From Branchiostoma floridae (lineage: Eukaryota; Chordata; Leptocardii; Amphioxiformes; Branchiostomatidae): 58,360 bases of DNA. How positions within the stretch are numbered: the first letter of the stretch is position 1; every line of letters begins with the position of its first letter. A program made the position numbers and the translations under genes. Below the pieces are notes generated by a model, which saw only the letters and a program-made list of their open reading frames with translations, did not search any database and was not told the origin of the DNA. Positions 1-10,704 of the stretch are shown one piece after another. Where the stretch lies: the NCBI RefSeq assembly GCF_000003815.2, contig NC_049988.1, positions 22,162,441 through 22,220,800 on the forward strand, read 5' to 3'.

Positions 1-55
1 GCCTTAATGGAATATTTTAAGCTCATCGGCTGCGCTCTACGCTTGGTTGGTGCGA

Positions 56-1000
56 GGAACATACAGATAAATTATTGGCCACCTAGCGCTTTCCTTTGGA
101 ACTGCAGACATGCCCCGTATTCCTGACTATGGCAGGGCTTGAGTGACAGCCACTGTACAGGTCACCACCACTAAGGCCTGGGGGCTTGGTGAAGGCCATA
201 TACTTTGTTGGTATGTAACGTTTACAAAATTATGGTTATGATAATATGAAAGAGGGGCTGATAAAATCTTGAAGGGAAAATTGGAGAAAACATTTTTGGC
301 GCTGTTTTTAAAATATTTTGTTTGATATTAAACAGTTTAACTCAAGAAGTTAGGGGTGGATCTTAATGATATATAGTATGTGGGTAGTTCTTGGTCCAAG
401 GAACATACAGATAAATTATTGGCCACCTAGCGCTTTCCTTTGGAACTGCAGACATGCCCCGCATTCCTGACTGTGGCAGGGTTTGAGTGACAGCCACTGT
501 ACAGGTCACCACCACTAAGGCCTGGGAGCTCGGTGGGGGCCATATATGAATGAATGAATGAATGAACTTTATTGCACAACATTTGTACATGGTACAATTG
601 TAAGGCAACAGTAACAAGTCAATTAATACAATGATATTCGTCTAAGTTCTATAACTGCATACAAATATAGTATAGAAATGTGAACATAAACGGCATATTG
701 ACATAGTGTAATATGCAAGTTTAACAAGTTGGTCTGTTACTGTACAATAGATTCTCTCTTTTTTAGAGCATTACAAATGTATTGGCCTAAATACGAAGAT
801 ATGTAGTCTGGACATGACAGTAGTAGATTGAAAGTACATGTGTTTGTCTTTGGTAAAGGTGTGCTAGATTTACTTGTGATCATATCCATTAATTTTTGTC
901 TATCTACGCTATATGATGTACTTTGTTGTATGTAATGTTTACCATAATTGTTAAACTCAAAATTTTAGGAGTAGATCGTAATCATTTAATGATGTTCAGT
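56..1000 (+). repeat. Tandem duplication of a ~344-bp unit, second unit interrupted
   Basis: The segment at 56-202 recurs at 400-546 with few changes (shared words such as GGAACATACAGATAAATTAT). Similarity continues on both sides: 203-226 resembles 916-945, and 339-381 resembles 953-1000. The second unit is therefore split by about 365 bp of inserted sequence (see 545-912). Nothing coding is visible. Confidence 0.75.
545..912 (-). mobile_element. 3' end of a non-LTR-type retroelement with (CATT)n tail
   Basis: On the minus strand the sequence ends in AATAAAGTTCATTCATTCAT, a polyadenylation-type signal running into a four-base tail repeat. That is the usual 3' end of several LINE clades. It lies inside the second unit of a tandem duplication, with TATATGA-like sequence at both edges (about 542-548 and 909-915), which fits a target-site duplication. 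No reverse transcriptase frame is present, so it is a 5'-truncated copy. The clade cannot be assigned. Confidence 0.5.
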
Positions 1001-1011
1001 ATTCAGCTGCA

Positions 1012-1390
1012 GAGTTTGAACATAACCAGACCCCCCCGGATGTAAAATGAATCTTCCCCAGCATTAGAACATAATTGGAGCCCCAGGGTATAAAATTAAC
1101 CATCCCCAGCACTTGAACATAACCAAAGCCCCCACAAGGATGTAAAATGAACCTTCGCCAGTGTTTGAACACAACCACAGCCACCAACAGGGTGTAAAAT
1201 GTACATTCCCCAGTGGTTGAACCTAACCACATACCCTTCAGGGTGTACAATGGACCATCCCCAGTTCTTGAACCTAACTAGAGTCCCCACCAGGATGTAA
1301 ACTGAACCTTCCCCAGTATTTGAACCTAATTAAAGCCCCGACCCGGTGTAAAATGGATCTTCCCCGGGTTTGAACCTAACCAGATCCACA
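1012..1390 (+). repeat. Minisatellite, ~54-bp unit, about seven copies
   Basis: Each unit carries TTGAACATAACC, then a C-rich stretch, then GGATGTAAAATGAA and CTTCCCCAG. Units differ by several substitutions, so the array is not very recent. Open frames across it are by-products of the periodicity. Confidence 0.8.
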
Positions 1391-1990
1391 GATGGAAACA
1401 ATCACCTGACTGGGATCTGCTACAAAACCTCAAAAGGGTCTGCATGGGGTTTTACCTCAAGGCCAAATTGATTCAATTGAAAGAATTTTTTTACCATACT
1501 GTTAACTGTACAAAACAGCTACAAAAGAAGCAAAATACATGCCATGAATTGGAAAAATCTCATGAAAATGGAAAATACTACTCAATGTTTCAGAATGATA
1601 ATGTCAATTCCAAAGTCAAAAAGATGAATTGCATGCCATGAATACCTAGAATACGAGACCCCCGTTTTACGTCCCTTCCGAAAGATAAATTTGTGACTTC
1701 TTGGTACAAACCCTGCTCTGCATACCCCCATGCAGACCCTCCCACAACAGAACTTGCATATCTCAATCCTCAAGTGCTGCTAGAACTACAACAAGCTGCC
1801 TGGAAACAAATTCTGGGTCATGAAAGGAGCAGGAGTTTCCACTGACATATGGAGATCTCTCTCTTTTTTATGGTTGGTTGAGGTGGTCATAATTTAACTG
1901 GTGTAGGTTTATTCCCATCAATCAATAAAAAGAAACAATAAAAAAATCATTCAAAATACAAATCAATTTCTACAACAGTTACTAGATAAA
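1391..1990. other. No gene recognised
   Basis: AT-rich sequence without convincing exons. Positions 1650-1690 (GACCCCCGTTTTACGTCCCT) match the body of the SINE family seen at 5905-6104 and 16270-16786, so a SINE fragment is present. Confidence 0.4.
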
Positions 1991-2012
1991 AAAACAGAGA
2001 TTACTTCCGGAT

Positions 2013-2043
2013 GTTTCGAGTGACATCCATCACTCTTCTTCAG
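2013..2043 (-). other. Hairpin with hammerhead-like core, Penelope-element signature
   Basis: On the minus strand this reads CTGAAGA, one A, a perfect 6-bp stem GAGTGA/TCACTC with a 6-base loop, then GAAAC. CTGANGA-stem-GAAA is the hammerhead ribozyme core, and such motifs are known in Penelope-like retroelement ends. One extra base follows the first core strand, and stems I and III are not obvious, so activity is doubtful. A relic of such an element is the likeliest reading. Confidence 0.35.
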
Positions 2044-2148
2044 CGTCACTAGAATGAGCTGGCAGAACAATTCAATATATGTATGTAGCTATCTGGAAAA
2101 ACTGTTCTTATTTCAATTTGTCTGTATCTTTACCAATCATGTTGATGT

Positions 2149-2178
2149 TTCAATCAATCAATCAATCAATTAATTGAT
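2149..2178 (+). repeat. Simple repeat (ATCA)n
   Basis: Consecutive ATCA units, about seven, then degenerating into TTAATTGATC. Confidence 0.9.
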
Positions 2179-2356
2179 CTGTATCAAATCAGTGAGACAT
2201 AAAGTTCCATTGTATGTTTGTCTTTGTAAAATGGGCCATAAAAAGTATCATTAAATTCCACTATGCAGGATTCCACATGATAAACTGTATCTGTACTCTA
2301 CAGATAACAGGTGTGGCCTTGAAATTTGAATTGCATCTTTCTGTGCATATTGACTG

Positions 2357-2559
2357 TACTGTAAATGCAGAAACTTTCGCGGTGGTTTAATGTTCGCGGT
2401 TTTCGCGGTGGCCGCTTCACCGCGAACTTAAAACCACCGGGAACATTTTTCCATGGCAGTACAAGACTACAGTGCATGGTGCTACTGCGAAATTAAAAAC
2501 ACCGCAAAAAGTTGTTTTTCCCGCTACCGTGAAATTAAATCCCCGCGAAGTTTACAGTA
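2357..2559 (+). mobile_element. MITE family A, near full length (203 bp)
   Basis: The element begins TACTGTAAATGCAGAAAC and ends GAAGTTTACAGTA, giving inverted TACTGTAAA-type termini with TA at both outer edges. The interior is a mosaic of CGCGGTGG and inverted CCGCGAA words, so much of it can fold on itself. TA termini suggest a Tc1/mariner-type non-autonomous element. Other copies lie at 5271-5476 (inverted), 22550-22761 and, as fragments, 8105-8195, 25275-25325 and 25845-25920. Confidence 0.75.
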
Positions 2560-3965
2560 ACTTCTTCCTCAAAAGGACAATCCAGTACTAACTACATCTA
2601 CATGTACATGTATAGCGGTGAGTATTGCTACCTGCACAGAAAATTTTGGTGTGGGTAGTCGGTTCGGGATCAGGTCCAGGTCCGGACCTTAAAACAACCT
2701 GATACTCAAAACAATGGTCCAATTTTCCACAAAGGAATCTATTTAGCAGAGCATCTGACTTCCACTGGCATTCGTTTTATATTCCTGCCTTCATGATCAT
2801 GTAAACTGAACAAACTTGGTAGAAATGACCAATTTTTGACCATATTCTACTCTACTCGACTTCGCTCTCGAATGTTATTTTCTTGAACTGATAAGTGCCA
2901 AAATGCATAAACCCCAGCCGATATAATCTGGTCATTTTCTAATCCAGTCCAATGATTTTTTTACCGCGAGCTAAGTTTTCCTCCAAAATGTCGATAAACA
3001 AAGGAAATTTATTGGTGTGGCCTATGCTGATAAAAAATAACAAGGTGTATATGCCACAATTGATAGAGTGTGTATTACGGTAGGAAAATAGAGATGATGC
3101 TCAAAAGCATCCAGATAACACTAATTCCCACTAAGTACCAATCACAGTCTCTTTATGCCGCCAGTTTTCATGCTGAGGAACTTAATGCACCTTAAATGTC
3201 ATCTTACCCGTGAGGAATGATGTTAATCTCTGATGTCAACGTTTGTATGATGATGATGTACTTTTGACATTTAACGTTGACGTAACAATTATGTACTATG
3301 ACGTATGGAACTAGTATATGGGCACAGACAGGGTGTGTTACGTTTAAGGGCAGTTATACTGGCTATGGCCTATGCAGATACAGATACAGAAGCTGGCATA
3401 TTACACAGAAGGCCTAGGGTGGTTTTACCTGCTATACTGCTAAATTTTTTCCGCGTAACTGGCAAACCACCTTTCAATACGTGTCAGCCCTAGACATAGA
3501 AGATAACAAGCCACTGCCCCTATAGAGTCAAAAAGGCTATGAGACCACCTTTTCCTTTAAGATGGGCATATGACGAGACGACATCATACGGGGGAATTGT
3601 GGGCAAACCACGTGATGAACACCGCGAGATCTTGCGAGAACCAGAGTCAGAACTCCAGATTCTTATCAGCTAAACTTCCAGAGAGAAAGTAAGTCAGTTA
3701 CTGGAATGGAGGACCCAAATGAGGTCAGGGAACAGTTCGAAGTGAAGATAACAACTTTCTTTAAGAGGTTAATGTTCTTGAAGTAGGTCATCTTAAGAAT
3801 AACCGTTATGTTCAATTAAGACAGACAGATCCTTGTCTCAGCAATTCTCCTTCCCTTGGAGGTCATGAAACATTAACTTGGAATGGGTCAACTGAAATAT
3901 GTAGCAGGCTGTACCAATTTTACTTCTCGGTTCTTGGATTGTAAAAATAAATGATGCTAACTTGA
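2560..3965. other. No gene recognised
   Basis: No exon with plausible splice sites and coding bias stands out. At 2999-3020 the sequence AATTTATTGGTGTGGCCTA matches one end of MITE family B (15827-16196), so a solo terminus is present. The open frame at 3305-3493 has no supporting features. Confidence 0.4.
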
Positions 3966-3970
3966 AATCG

Positions 3971-4168
3971 TCATGTGGCATAACGGCAGGATGTGTGGCC
4001 CAGAAACCAGAGGTCCTGGGTTCGAATCCGCCGATAGGCTACTTATGTTGTGCCCTTGGAAAGGCAGTTTACACGACTCTTCTCACTTTACTCAGGTGGA
4101 AATGAGTACTTAGCTTTGGTTAGGGTTGTCCATCCAGGTTGGCATCTTGATAAGGTGATAGTCAACCC
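3971..4168 (+). mobile_element. tRNA-derived SINE
   Basis: Positions 3976-3990 look like an RNA polymerase III A box (TGGCATAACGGCAGG) and 4019-4029 is a perfect B box (GGTTCGAATCC). The body after the tRNA-like head (GTGCCCTTGGAAAGGCAGTT and following) resembles the conserved central domain known from several deuterostome SINEs; that family link is from memory. It ends directly in the TCAC array, which may have grown from its tail. It is not a functional tRNA gene: no acceptor-stem pairing is evident. Confidence 0.6.
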
Positions 4169-4991
4169 TTCCACTCACTCACTCACTCACTCACTCACTC
4201 ACTCACTCACTCACTCACTCACTCACCCACTCACTCACACTCACTCACAGACTCACTCACTCACTCACACACACCCCATCCACCCACCCACTCACACTCA
4301 CTCACACTCACTCACTCAGACTCACTCACTCACTCACACACACCCCATCCACCCACCCACTCACACTCACTCACTCACTCACTCACTCACAGACTCACTC
4401 ACTCACTCACACACTCCTCACTCACTCACACACACCCCATCCACCCACTCACTCACTCACTCACTCACTCACTCACTCACACTCACTCACTCACTCACTC
4501 ACCCGTCCACTCACTCACCCACCCACTCATTCACTCACTCACTCACTCACACTCACTCACTCACTCACTCACCCGTTCACTCACTCACTCACCCACTCAC
4601 TCACTCACTCACACTCACTCACTCACCCACTCACTCACTCACTCACTCGCTCACTCACTCACTCACACACACACACAACTCATTCACTCACTTACTCACA
4701 CTCTCACTTCACTCATTCACTCAACTCACTCACTCACTCACTCACTCACACTCACTCACTCACACACTCACCCACTAACTCACTCACTCACCCACTCACT
4801 CACCCACTCACTCACAGACTCACTCACTCACACACTCACTAACCCACTCACTCACTCACTCGCTCACTCACTCACACACACACTCACTCACTCACTCACT
4901 CACTCACTCACTCACTCACACTCTCACTCACACTCTCACTCACTCACTCACTCACTCACACACTCACTCACTCACTCACTCACTCACTCAC
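4169..4991 (+). repeat. Long (TCAC)n / (ACTC)n microsatellite
   Basis: About 820 bp of near-continuous CACT units with occasional CACA, CACC or CATT variants. The long Thr-His-Ser-Leu frame across 4050-4778 is purely a product of this repeat. Confidence 0.95.
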
Positions 4992-5147
4992 TATCCATTG
5001 TTTGATTAATACACTGCTACTGGGATTCCTGACATAGGGGTAGGAAGCAGTCGGCTTTAGTCTTCGTACAAAGGTCTTCCACAAATGTGGTAAATTGTAA
5101 TAAATAAATAAATTAACAAACATTTTGAGCTCAACGGAATGTCTCAC

Positions 5148-5219
5148 CTGTTTTGTGGGGGTCGCAGGTTTCTTGGGCGGAAACTTGCTGCCTGTGGACT
5201 GCTTTTCTATAGACCCTCT
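5148..5219 (-). CDS. Candidate internal exon, 24 codons, unknown gene
   Basis: On the minus strand, CTTGTTTTCCAG at 5231-5220 makes a good acceptor and CAG|GTGAGA at 5148/5147 a strong donor. Between them lie exactly 24 codons with no stop, phase 0 at both ends, encoding RGSIEKQSTGSKFPPK followed by KPATPTKQ. The peptide is lysine/proline-rich and probably disordered. It could join the similarly basic phase 0/0 exon at 18716-18928, but 13 kb of repeats lies between and no link can be shown. Function is not recognised. A MITE starts 52 bp upstream of its acceptor. Chance splice sites around a short open stretch remain possible. Confidence 0.45.
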
Positions 5220-5270
5220 CTGGAAAACAAGAAAAATCACTCCGTAAATAACTTCATCAGGTTGGTAATC

Positions 5271-5476
5271 ATTGTAAATGCATTTAATTTTGCAGGGATT
5301 TAATTTCCAAGTACAGGAAAAAGAACTTTTCACTGTGGTTTTAAGCTCACAGTAGAACCATGCATGGTAGTCTCTTACTTCCATGGAAAAAATGTTTGCA
5401 GCGCGGTTTAAAGTTTGCAGTAAAGTGGCTACTGCGAAAACTGTGAACATTAAACCACCGCATAAGTTTCTGCATC
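5271..5476 (-). mobile_element. MITE family A, diverged inverted copy
   Basis: Read on the minus strand it begins TGCAGAAACTTATGCGGTGG and ends AATTAAATGCATTTACAAT, matching the family A ends at 2357-2559 and 22550-22761. Interior words such as TGCAGTAAAGTGGCTACTGC are degenerate. Terminal TACTG is lost on one side. Confidence 0.6.
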
Positions 5477-5516
5477 AGGTTAAGGTCTTGCAGACAATTT
5501 TTACAGTACTGGGCCG

Positions 5517-5582
5517 AACGTTTTGATGTCTGTCACACACAATCTAACCCTGATGATCGTGTCTGACAGACATCGAAACGTT
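5517..5582 (+). other. Inverted repeat with hammerhead-like core
   Basis: Arms at 5517-5538 and 5559-5582 are near-perfect inverted copies (AACGTTTTGATGTCTGTCA against TGACAGACATCGAAACGTT). Between and within the arms lie CTGATGA (5550-5556), a short stem, and GAAAC (5575-5579). A five-base pairing AACGT/ACGTT could serve as stem III of a hammerhead fold. Stem I is not supported. The motif is typical of Penelope-like retroelement ends; no reverse transcriptase is present. Confidence 0.35.
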
Positions 5583-5799
5583 GGATGTGTGTAACAAACT
5601 ATCCAAGAACTTTACTATATGTAAAAAAATCACTGTCAGACCAGACCAGTCATTCCTGTACATGTTTGTTTCCAAAATTTGCCCTCGTAGTAAGTTGTAG
5701 ACTAAGTGTATAGTCACACATATTGTAGCAAGTTTCCTTGCTGTTTCTGTAGCAGGGTATATTTTTACTGTGAGAGATTCCTAGCCCTTCCCCTTAACC

Positions 5800-6104
5800 T
5801 GCTCGAGGCACCTCCTCAAACACAGGACCCCCGTTTGTTCATCCCTTCCTAAAGATGACTGCAGCCCCAACCAAGATGCCCTACCCAGGATTGGAACTGT
5901 TGTCTCAGTTGTGATTTGCTCCTTTTACATTGTTGAGGCTCATCCTTGAACATGGGACTCCCATTTTACGTCCCTCCCGTAAGATGCAACCCCAACCAAA
6001 ATGCCCTACCCAGGATTGAACTGGGGTCTCCAATGGTTACCAACTAACTGGAACCTGGAGCTCAGCTGTGAGGCTGCTACCAGTTGAACTACAGGGACAT
6101 CTCT
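5800..6104 (-). mobile_element. tRNA-derived SINE with a partial second copy
   Basis: On the minus strand the element starts GATGTCCCTGTAGTTCAACT then GGTAGCAGC, a tRNA-like A box, with a B-box-like CAGTTCAATCCTGGG at about 6012-6026. The body contains the word GGGTAGGGCATTTTGGTTGG and ends near TGTTCAAGGATGAG. A second body copy (CATCTTGGTTGGGGCTGC) lies at about 5815-5905. The same family occurs at 16270-16786. Confidence 0.6.
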
Positions 6105-6190
6105 ATGTGTATGACAGGGACGTCCCTATGTGTATGACAGGGACGTCTCTATGTGTATGACAGGGACATCTCTATGTGTACGACACATAA
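6096..6190 (+). repeat. Minisatellite, ~24-bp unit x4
   Basis: Units of CTATGTGTATGACAGGGACR TC repeat about four times immediately beside the SINE head, apparently amplified from it, since GGGACATC is its first word inverted. Confidence 0.8.
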
Positions 6191-6930
6191 AAACAAGGGC
6201 TGTCTCTAGGACCTGTCCCTCCGTCCCAGGACTGACATGTTCTTATTCTCTTGGACGGAAAAGAAATATCATCCCATCCATCCCCAAAATCTGAACTCGA
6301 TGGCATGAAACTGTTGAAAATCTATTTTAATGAGCTTAAAATGAAACATTTATCAAGGAAAAACAACAACATTGGCTCCCCAACAATTTGTGGGATGGAA
6401 AAAGAATTTAAAGCCAGAGACAACCCTGATACAGACAAATAAATCCATATCATATTGAACACCTTGTCACAGCGAAGTCCTAAAAACCCTACATTAAAGT
6501 CAATCATGTCAGGCTTAAGCAATTGACCCAGGGTTAAATTCTGACTCTCTAGCCATTAGAGTAAGACAGATATTCCCATAACTCTAATCTATCTCCACGT
6601 TCAAGACATCTTACACATCAAGGGGAGACTCTTATCTTAAAGGAAATTAAGTTTGTACAGGTCATAATTTATACCTGTACAGAAGGCAATATCAAAGCAT
6701 TTCCTTGGTTGTTATTAAGTAAATTCACCCCAGACAGGAGACCTGGCACACCAGTCTTGTATAGCAGCCAAAGAAATGGCATGTTACCCCATAAGGGGCA
6801 GTATAACCCCGTACGTCGACTTCTGTAGAGAGAAGGCTGGGAGGAAAACTTCAGTCTTACTGATAGGAATACTGTATTTACTCTCTGAAACTGTGTGTAC
6901 TACAGTAACTAAGGTATACACTTTCTATAT
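6191..6930. other. No gene recognised
   Basis: No exon or repeat could be supported. Short open frames at 6251-6442 and 6776-7048 lack splice or start context. Confidence 0.4.
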
Positions 6931-6934
6931 TAGC

Positions 6935-7197
6935 GTGTGTCGTCTAGTGGTAGCAGCAACCCTGCCTCTGGAACTAAAATCCATGACTTTGTTTCCAGCT
7001 GTGTACCTCACCCGACATGCAGGCTTCTGCAAGGGTTGCAGTCCTTAGGACGGGACGTTAAGCCATGGTCCAATGTTCAGTGTGCTTGTCAGAAAGAGTT
7101 AGGGGAATTTCCCCGGTACAATGAACCTGTAGATACTGTACATTGTGTCTGTCTTGTCTGTCACGACCATTGGAAGACTAGCTCTTCAGTGAGCTAA
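6935..7197 (+). mobile_element. SINE-like repeat with tRNA-like head
   Basis: GTCGTCTAGTGGTAGCAGC at 6939-6957 resembles a polymerase III A box. The body includes TTAGGACGGGACGTTAAGCC (7047-7066). No clean B box or target-site duplication was found, so the class is tentative. Confidence 0.4.
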
Positions 7198-7477
7198 AAC
7201 CGTATCGAGATTACTTTCCTTTTTTCCTCAGACTCTGCTTTCATGTTGGTTTTCGAGTTCAGAATTATTTATCAAAATCAGTGAGTCAGGGAACTACATT
7301 AGCGGGGCCAGGAGCCAAGACTGACGGGCGTTCTGTCAGCGCTGATCGGATTACGACTCGGCCGTGGCATCACTCTGGCACCGATTGTCGTAATACGAGA
7401 CACTAATACGAGCCAGACATCGAACCTGTGAGACCCTGTAACTACAATTACATCAGCGAACATCACGGACAGTGCTA

Positions 7478-8045
7478 AACTCATGGAAACATGGGACTTT
7501 GTGCAAAATAGATGGTCAATTGTTGACCATAGTAAAATCCTAATTGTGCAAAAACCCACCTGTATACCTGATAATGATCAATACACAATTAATGAGAATC
7601 AATTCTGCCCAGGTGGTCAGGATATAGACTTGGTAACAAAGGCACATATCACAGAAAGAATGTCTCAGTACTTAAACTCATGGAACAGGGGCCCTTTGTG
7701 CAAAATAGATGGAGTCCTTCGGTCAATGCTGACCATGGTAAAATTCTAGTTGTGCAAAAACACTGAAACAACAAGAGGGGCGAGTAGAACAGATAGAAAC
7801 AAAATATACAAATATCCTGACCGACCCGGGAATCGAACCCGGGCCGTCAGATTACAACACTAGCAGTCAAAAGCCTGACAGGCGTTTGGCATGGTCAAAT
7901 AGCGCTACTTGAACTGGGCCCCACTGTTACAACACACCTGTATACCTGATAATAATCAATACATGATTAATGATAATCAATAACGCCCAGGTGGTCAGGA
8001 TGTAGGCTTGATAACAAAAGAACAGTCATCACAAAAAATGTCTCG
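7478..8045 (+). repeat. Interleaved duplications of two ~100-bp segments
   Basis: Segment 1 (AAACTCATGGAA ... TTGTGCAAAAAC) occurs at about 7478-7553 and 7675-7761. Segment 2 (CACCTGTATACCTGATAAT ... AATGTCTC) occurs at about 7557-7666 and 7934-8043. Between the second copies lies a SINE-like piece (7815-7925). The pattern is 1-2-1'-SINE-2', i.e. a tandem duplication later interrupted. Confidence 0.7.
7815..7925 (-). mobile_element. tRNA-like SINE head inside a duplicated segment
   Basis: On the minus strand GGCCCGGGTTCGATTCCCGG contains a perfect B box, and CAGTTCAAGTAGCGC at about 7900-7915 is a weak A box. The pairing GGGTTCGATTCCC forms a T-arm-like hairpin. The spacing between boxes is larger than in a real tRNA, so a SINE or tRNA relic is more likely than a functional gene. 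Confidence 0.45.
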
Positions 8046-8104
8046 TATATATAGTATATTACACATTGCACTTAGACAAAGGGGGAGGTGGGCAGAAGAC
8101 AATA

Positions 8105-8195
8105 TAAACATCTTCGTGGTGGTTTTGAGTTTCCAATAAATGTCAGTGAAAACTGCAAACATACAACCACGAACATTCATTTCCATTATGCAGAT
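8105..8195 (+). mobile_element. MITE family A fragment
   Basis: TTCGTGGTGGTTTTGAGTTT and ACAACCACGAACATTCATTT match internal inverted modules of family A. Both terminal TACTG ends are missing. Confidence 0.4.
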
Positions 8196-8324
8196 CTAAG
8201 CACTTAAAACTCTCAGGTAAGAAATCAAGCCAAGGACCTGAAAACTCAGCATGTGTCTTGAGTTTCACTTCCGACTGGAAATACTCCTTAGATTTACAAC
8301 TTATGTGGTTTGACAGCTAGGATC

Positions 8325-8393
8325 AGGTCAAGTCAAAGTCAAAGTCAAAGTCAAGTCAGGTCAGGTCAGGTCAGGTCAGGTCAGGTCAGGTCA
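8325..8393 (+). repeat. Simple repeats (AAAGTC)n and (AGGTC)n
   Basis: AAAGTC units pass into seven or so AGGTC units. Confidence 0.9.
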
Positions 8394-8429
8394 AAGCCTT
8401 CCAAGGCTTACATTCATGAAGGTTAGACA

Positions 8430-8692
8430 TCCAAGTACAATGTAATAAGATACGCCAAAACAAACGGACATGGACTATGAACGCTGGGCTTTCCCTCTAC
8501 TATTGGTACTAATGTTTGGTTCCATGTATAGTTATATATATTAGTAAGTGATATATGTTGATAGATTTATTAGGACTCGATGTAATCTGTATCTCTTATA
8601 TTTTACCTGACTCTAACCTCCTCATGACCTCAATGAAAAGCGGGCTGCAGGCCGATTTCAGCTTCTCATGAATAAACAAAGGTTCAAACAAA
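8430..8692 (+). mobile_element. Probable 3' end of a retroelement
   Basis: Ends GCGGGCTGCAGGCCGATTTC ... ATGAATAAACAAAGGTTC with an AATAAA signal and a short AAC-rich tail. Similar endings (ATAAACAAAGRTTCAAACAA) appear at about 27735-27765 and 28035-28062, so it is a dispersed family. No open frame is retained. Confidence 0.35.
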
Positions 8693-9544
8693 CACAAAAG
8701 CAGTTACTCAAGCAACTGGATATGATTTGAAGATGGTCAGACTTGTTGAAGCTGTTCGGCCAGAAATTTCTTTGAAGTTCAAGTTTCCATTGGCAACCTC
8801 TTAAAATTTCCACACAAGAAACCAAGCCTTTCTAATTTCTAAGATGCAAAGATCTTCTGATATTTCCTCCAATGTCTTGAGTGTGAGTTCCCGTGTTCGT
8901 AAAGTCACCGCAGCTGTATGAACATGTGGTTAACGGCAAGTCTGCGGCAACCTTCACTGCGGACGGATGACCCGTTTACTTAAGACAGGATTAGCACTGT
9001 CTTAAAATTCCCCACAAGACTTTGAGCCAAGACGCAAGACCGCCCCGCCTACTTCTGAAGCCTAAATCCTTTGGGCTGGAAATACTCAGGATACATGTGC
9101 AGTTTGGTGCACTCAAAATTAATTCAGCTATGCACTAACTGTGGGTGCAATTACCTGTACTATATTTTCATGAATCAAAGTAACATGCACACCTGATTTG
9201 GCGCAAGTATCAGACAGATCTATGGGACTTTGGCAACATCTGGTAAGCACCTTTTCCATTTTCAAAAGTTTAAAAAGTGCTACTTTATTCAAGTGAATAC
9301 AGTAGATCATATTTGCACAGAATTATGTACGTACACATAAATATATACTGAGCATATTCTTGATATTTGAGTATCAGAAAATATATCAAAACCTTTGTTG
9401 TGTCACTTGTTTAAACGTAAAAAGAAGATAGCAATAGAATACTTCGGGTTTACTTCTAAGCTATGTTTTGACAACACAAAACTAACAGTGTTGACAAATT
9501 TTGTTGTCACTCTACTTTATACTGTGTTAAAGCAACCAAATGTT
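8693..9544. other. No gene recognised
   Basis: No repeat unit, RNA gene or convincing exon seen. Confidence 0.4.
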
Positions 9545-10615
9545 TTTGTCTACACCTAAATTTCTAAGTTAGCTGTGCATGCAAGTGAACCTATTCCCCC
9601 AAAATAAATCTCGAGCCCTGTTTCTGCACTATCCTGTCCATAAACACGACCGTTATGTGAGATTTGCTGACATATTAGACATAAAACTTTAAAAGCAACC
9701 AAAATATTTGAGCTACGGGACTGAAGGATGAAAATTGTTAGCTTTAATAGCTGCGCAAATGGTGTACACATTTCTACCAAAAGTTAATCTCCAGCTAATT
9801 TTCTGTGCTATCCTCTCCATAAATATACCTGTGTAAGTCATGTCATAACAGATTTGCTGACATTCTACTTTTATTATATTTTTCTGTGCACCTGAATTTC
9901 TTAAGGTTAGCTGTGCAAGTTCACACCATTCCCCCAAACTAAGAGCCCCGTTTCTGAGCTATTCTGTCCGTAAACACGGGTCAGGACAAATTTGCTGACA
10001 CTTTACATTATATCATGTTAAGGCCAACAAAAGTTTTTCTCTGCACCTAAATCTAGTGCATACTAAATAACAATACTGTGGTCATGGGATGTGAGTGACT
10101 CAGTGAGTGAAATTTCTAGCTTTAATAGCTGTGTACTACTACTACTGTGTACCCATTTCCCACAAAAACTAAATCTCGACCCCAGTTTCCGCGCTATCCT
10201 TTCCGTAAACACGTGTCAGGACAGATTTGATGACAACACTTCTACATTATATCAAGTTTAATGCAGTCCCAAAAGATTTTTCTGTGTACCTAAATTTCTA
10301 GCTTTGCTGCACGAGTGTACCCTTTTCCACCAACAATAAATGTCGAGCCCTGTTTCCGTGCTATCCTGTCTGAAACACTTGCTGACATTTTACGTCTTTC
10401 ATGAGTTTAGAATTATAGTGAGTTTGATACCATTGGAAAGAAAATTACACATGCTTTCTAATGATATGTAATACCTAGAAATTGATGCAGAAACAACGGA
10501 AATATGATCAACCGAAGTTGATATTCCAAACTTTTTGTGCTGAGTTTAAATCCCCCCAAAATAAATCTCGAGCCCAGTTTCTTCGCTATCCCGTCCGTAA
10601 ACACGTGTCATGTCG
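9545..10615 (+). repeat. Degenerate tandem array, ~150-210-bp unit, about six copies
   Basis: Each unit contains AATAAATCTCGAGCCC-like sequence, TTTCTGCGCTATCCTGTCCG, TAAACACG and ATTTGCTGACA. Unit starts are near 9550, 9730, 9890, 10100, 10270 and 10540. Divergence between units is substantial. Confidence 0.7.
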
Positions 10616-10704
10616 GAATGCGGCGCTTCCGTGTGCGCTGTGCAGGACTTGGCTGCAGTCCCCCTCCCGCCCACTACCAGGAAGTGACCTTACACGAGGC
10701 CACC

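Noticed and set aside
3971-4030. Functional tRNA genes at 3976, 7815, 17536 and 19700
   Set aside because: A and B boxes are present but acceptor and anticodon stems do not pair and family copies share long non-tRNA bodies, so these are SINEs or relics.
4050-4778. 242-codon Thr/His/Ser/Leu-rich frame
   Set aside because: Direct product of the (TCAC)n microsatellite.
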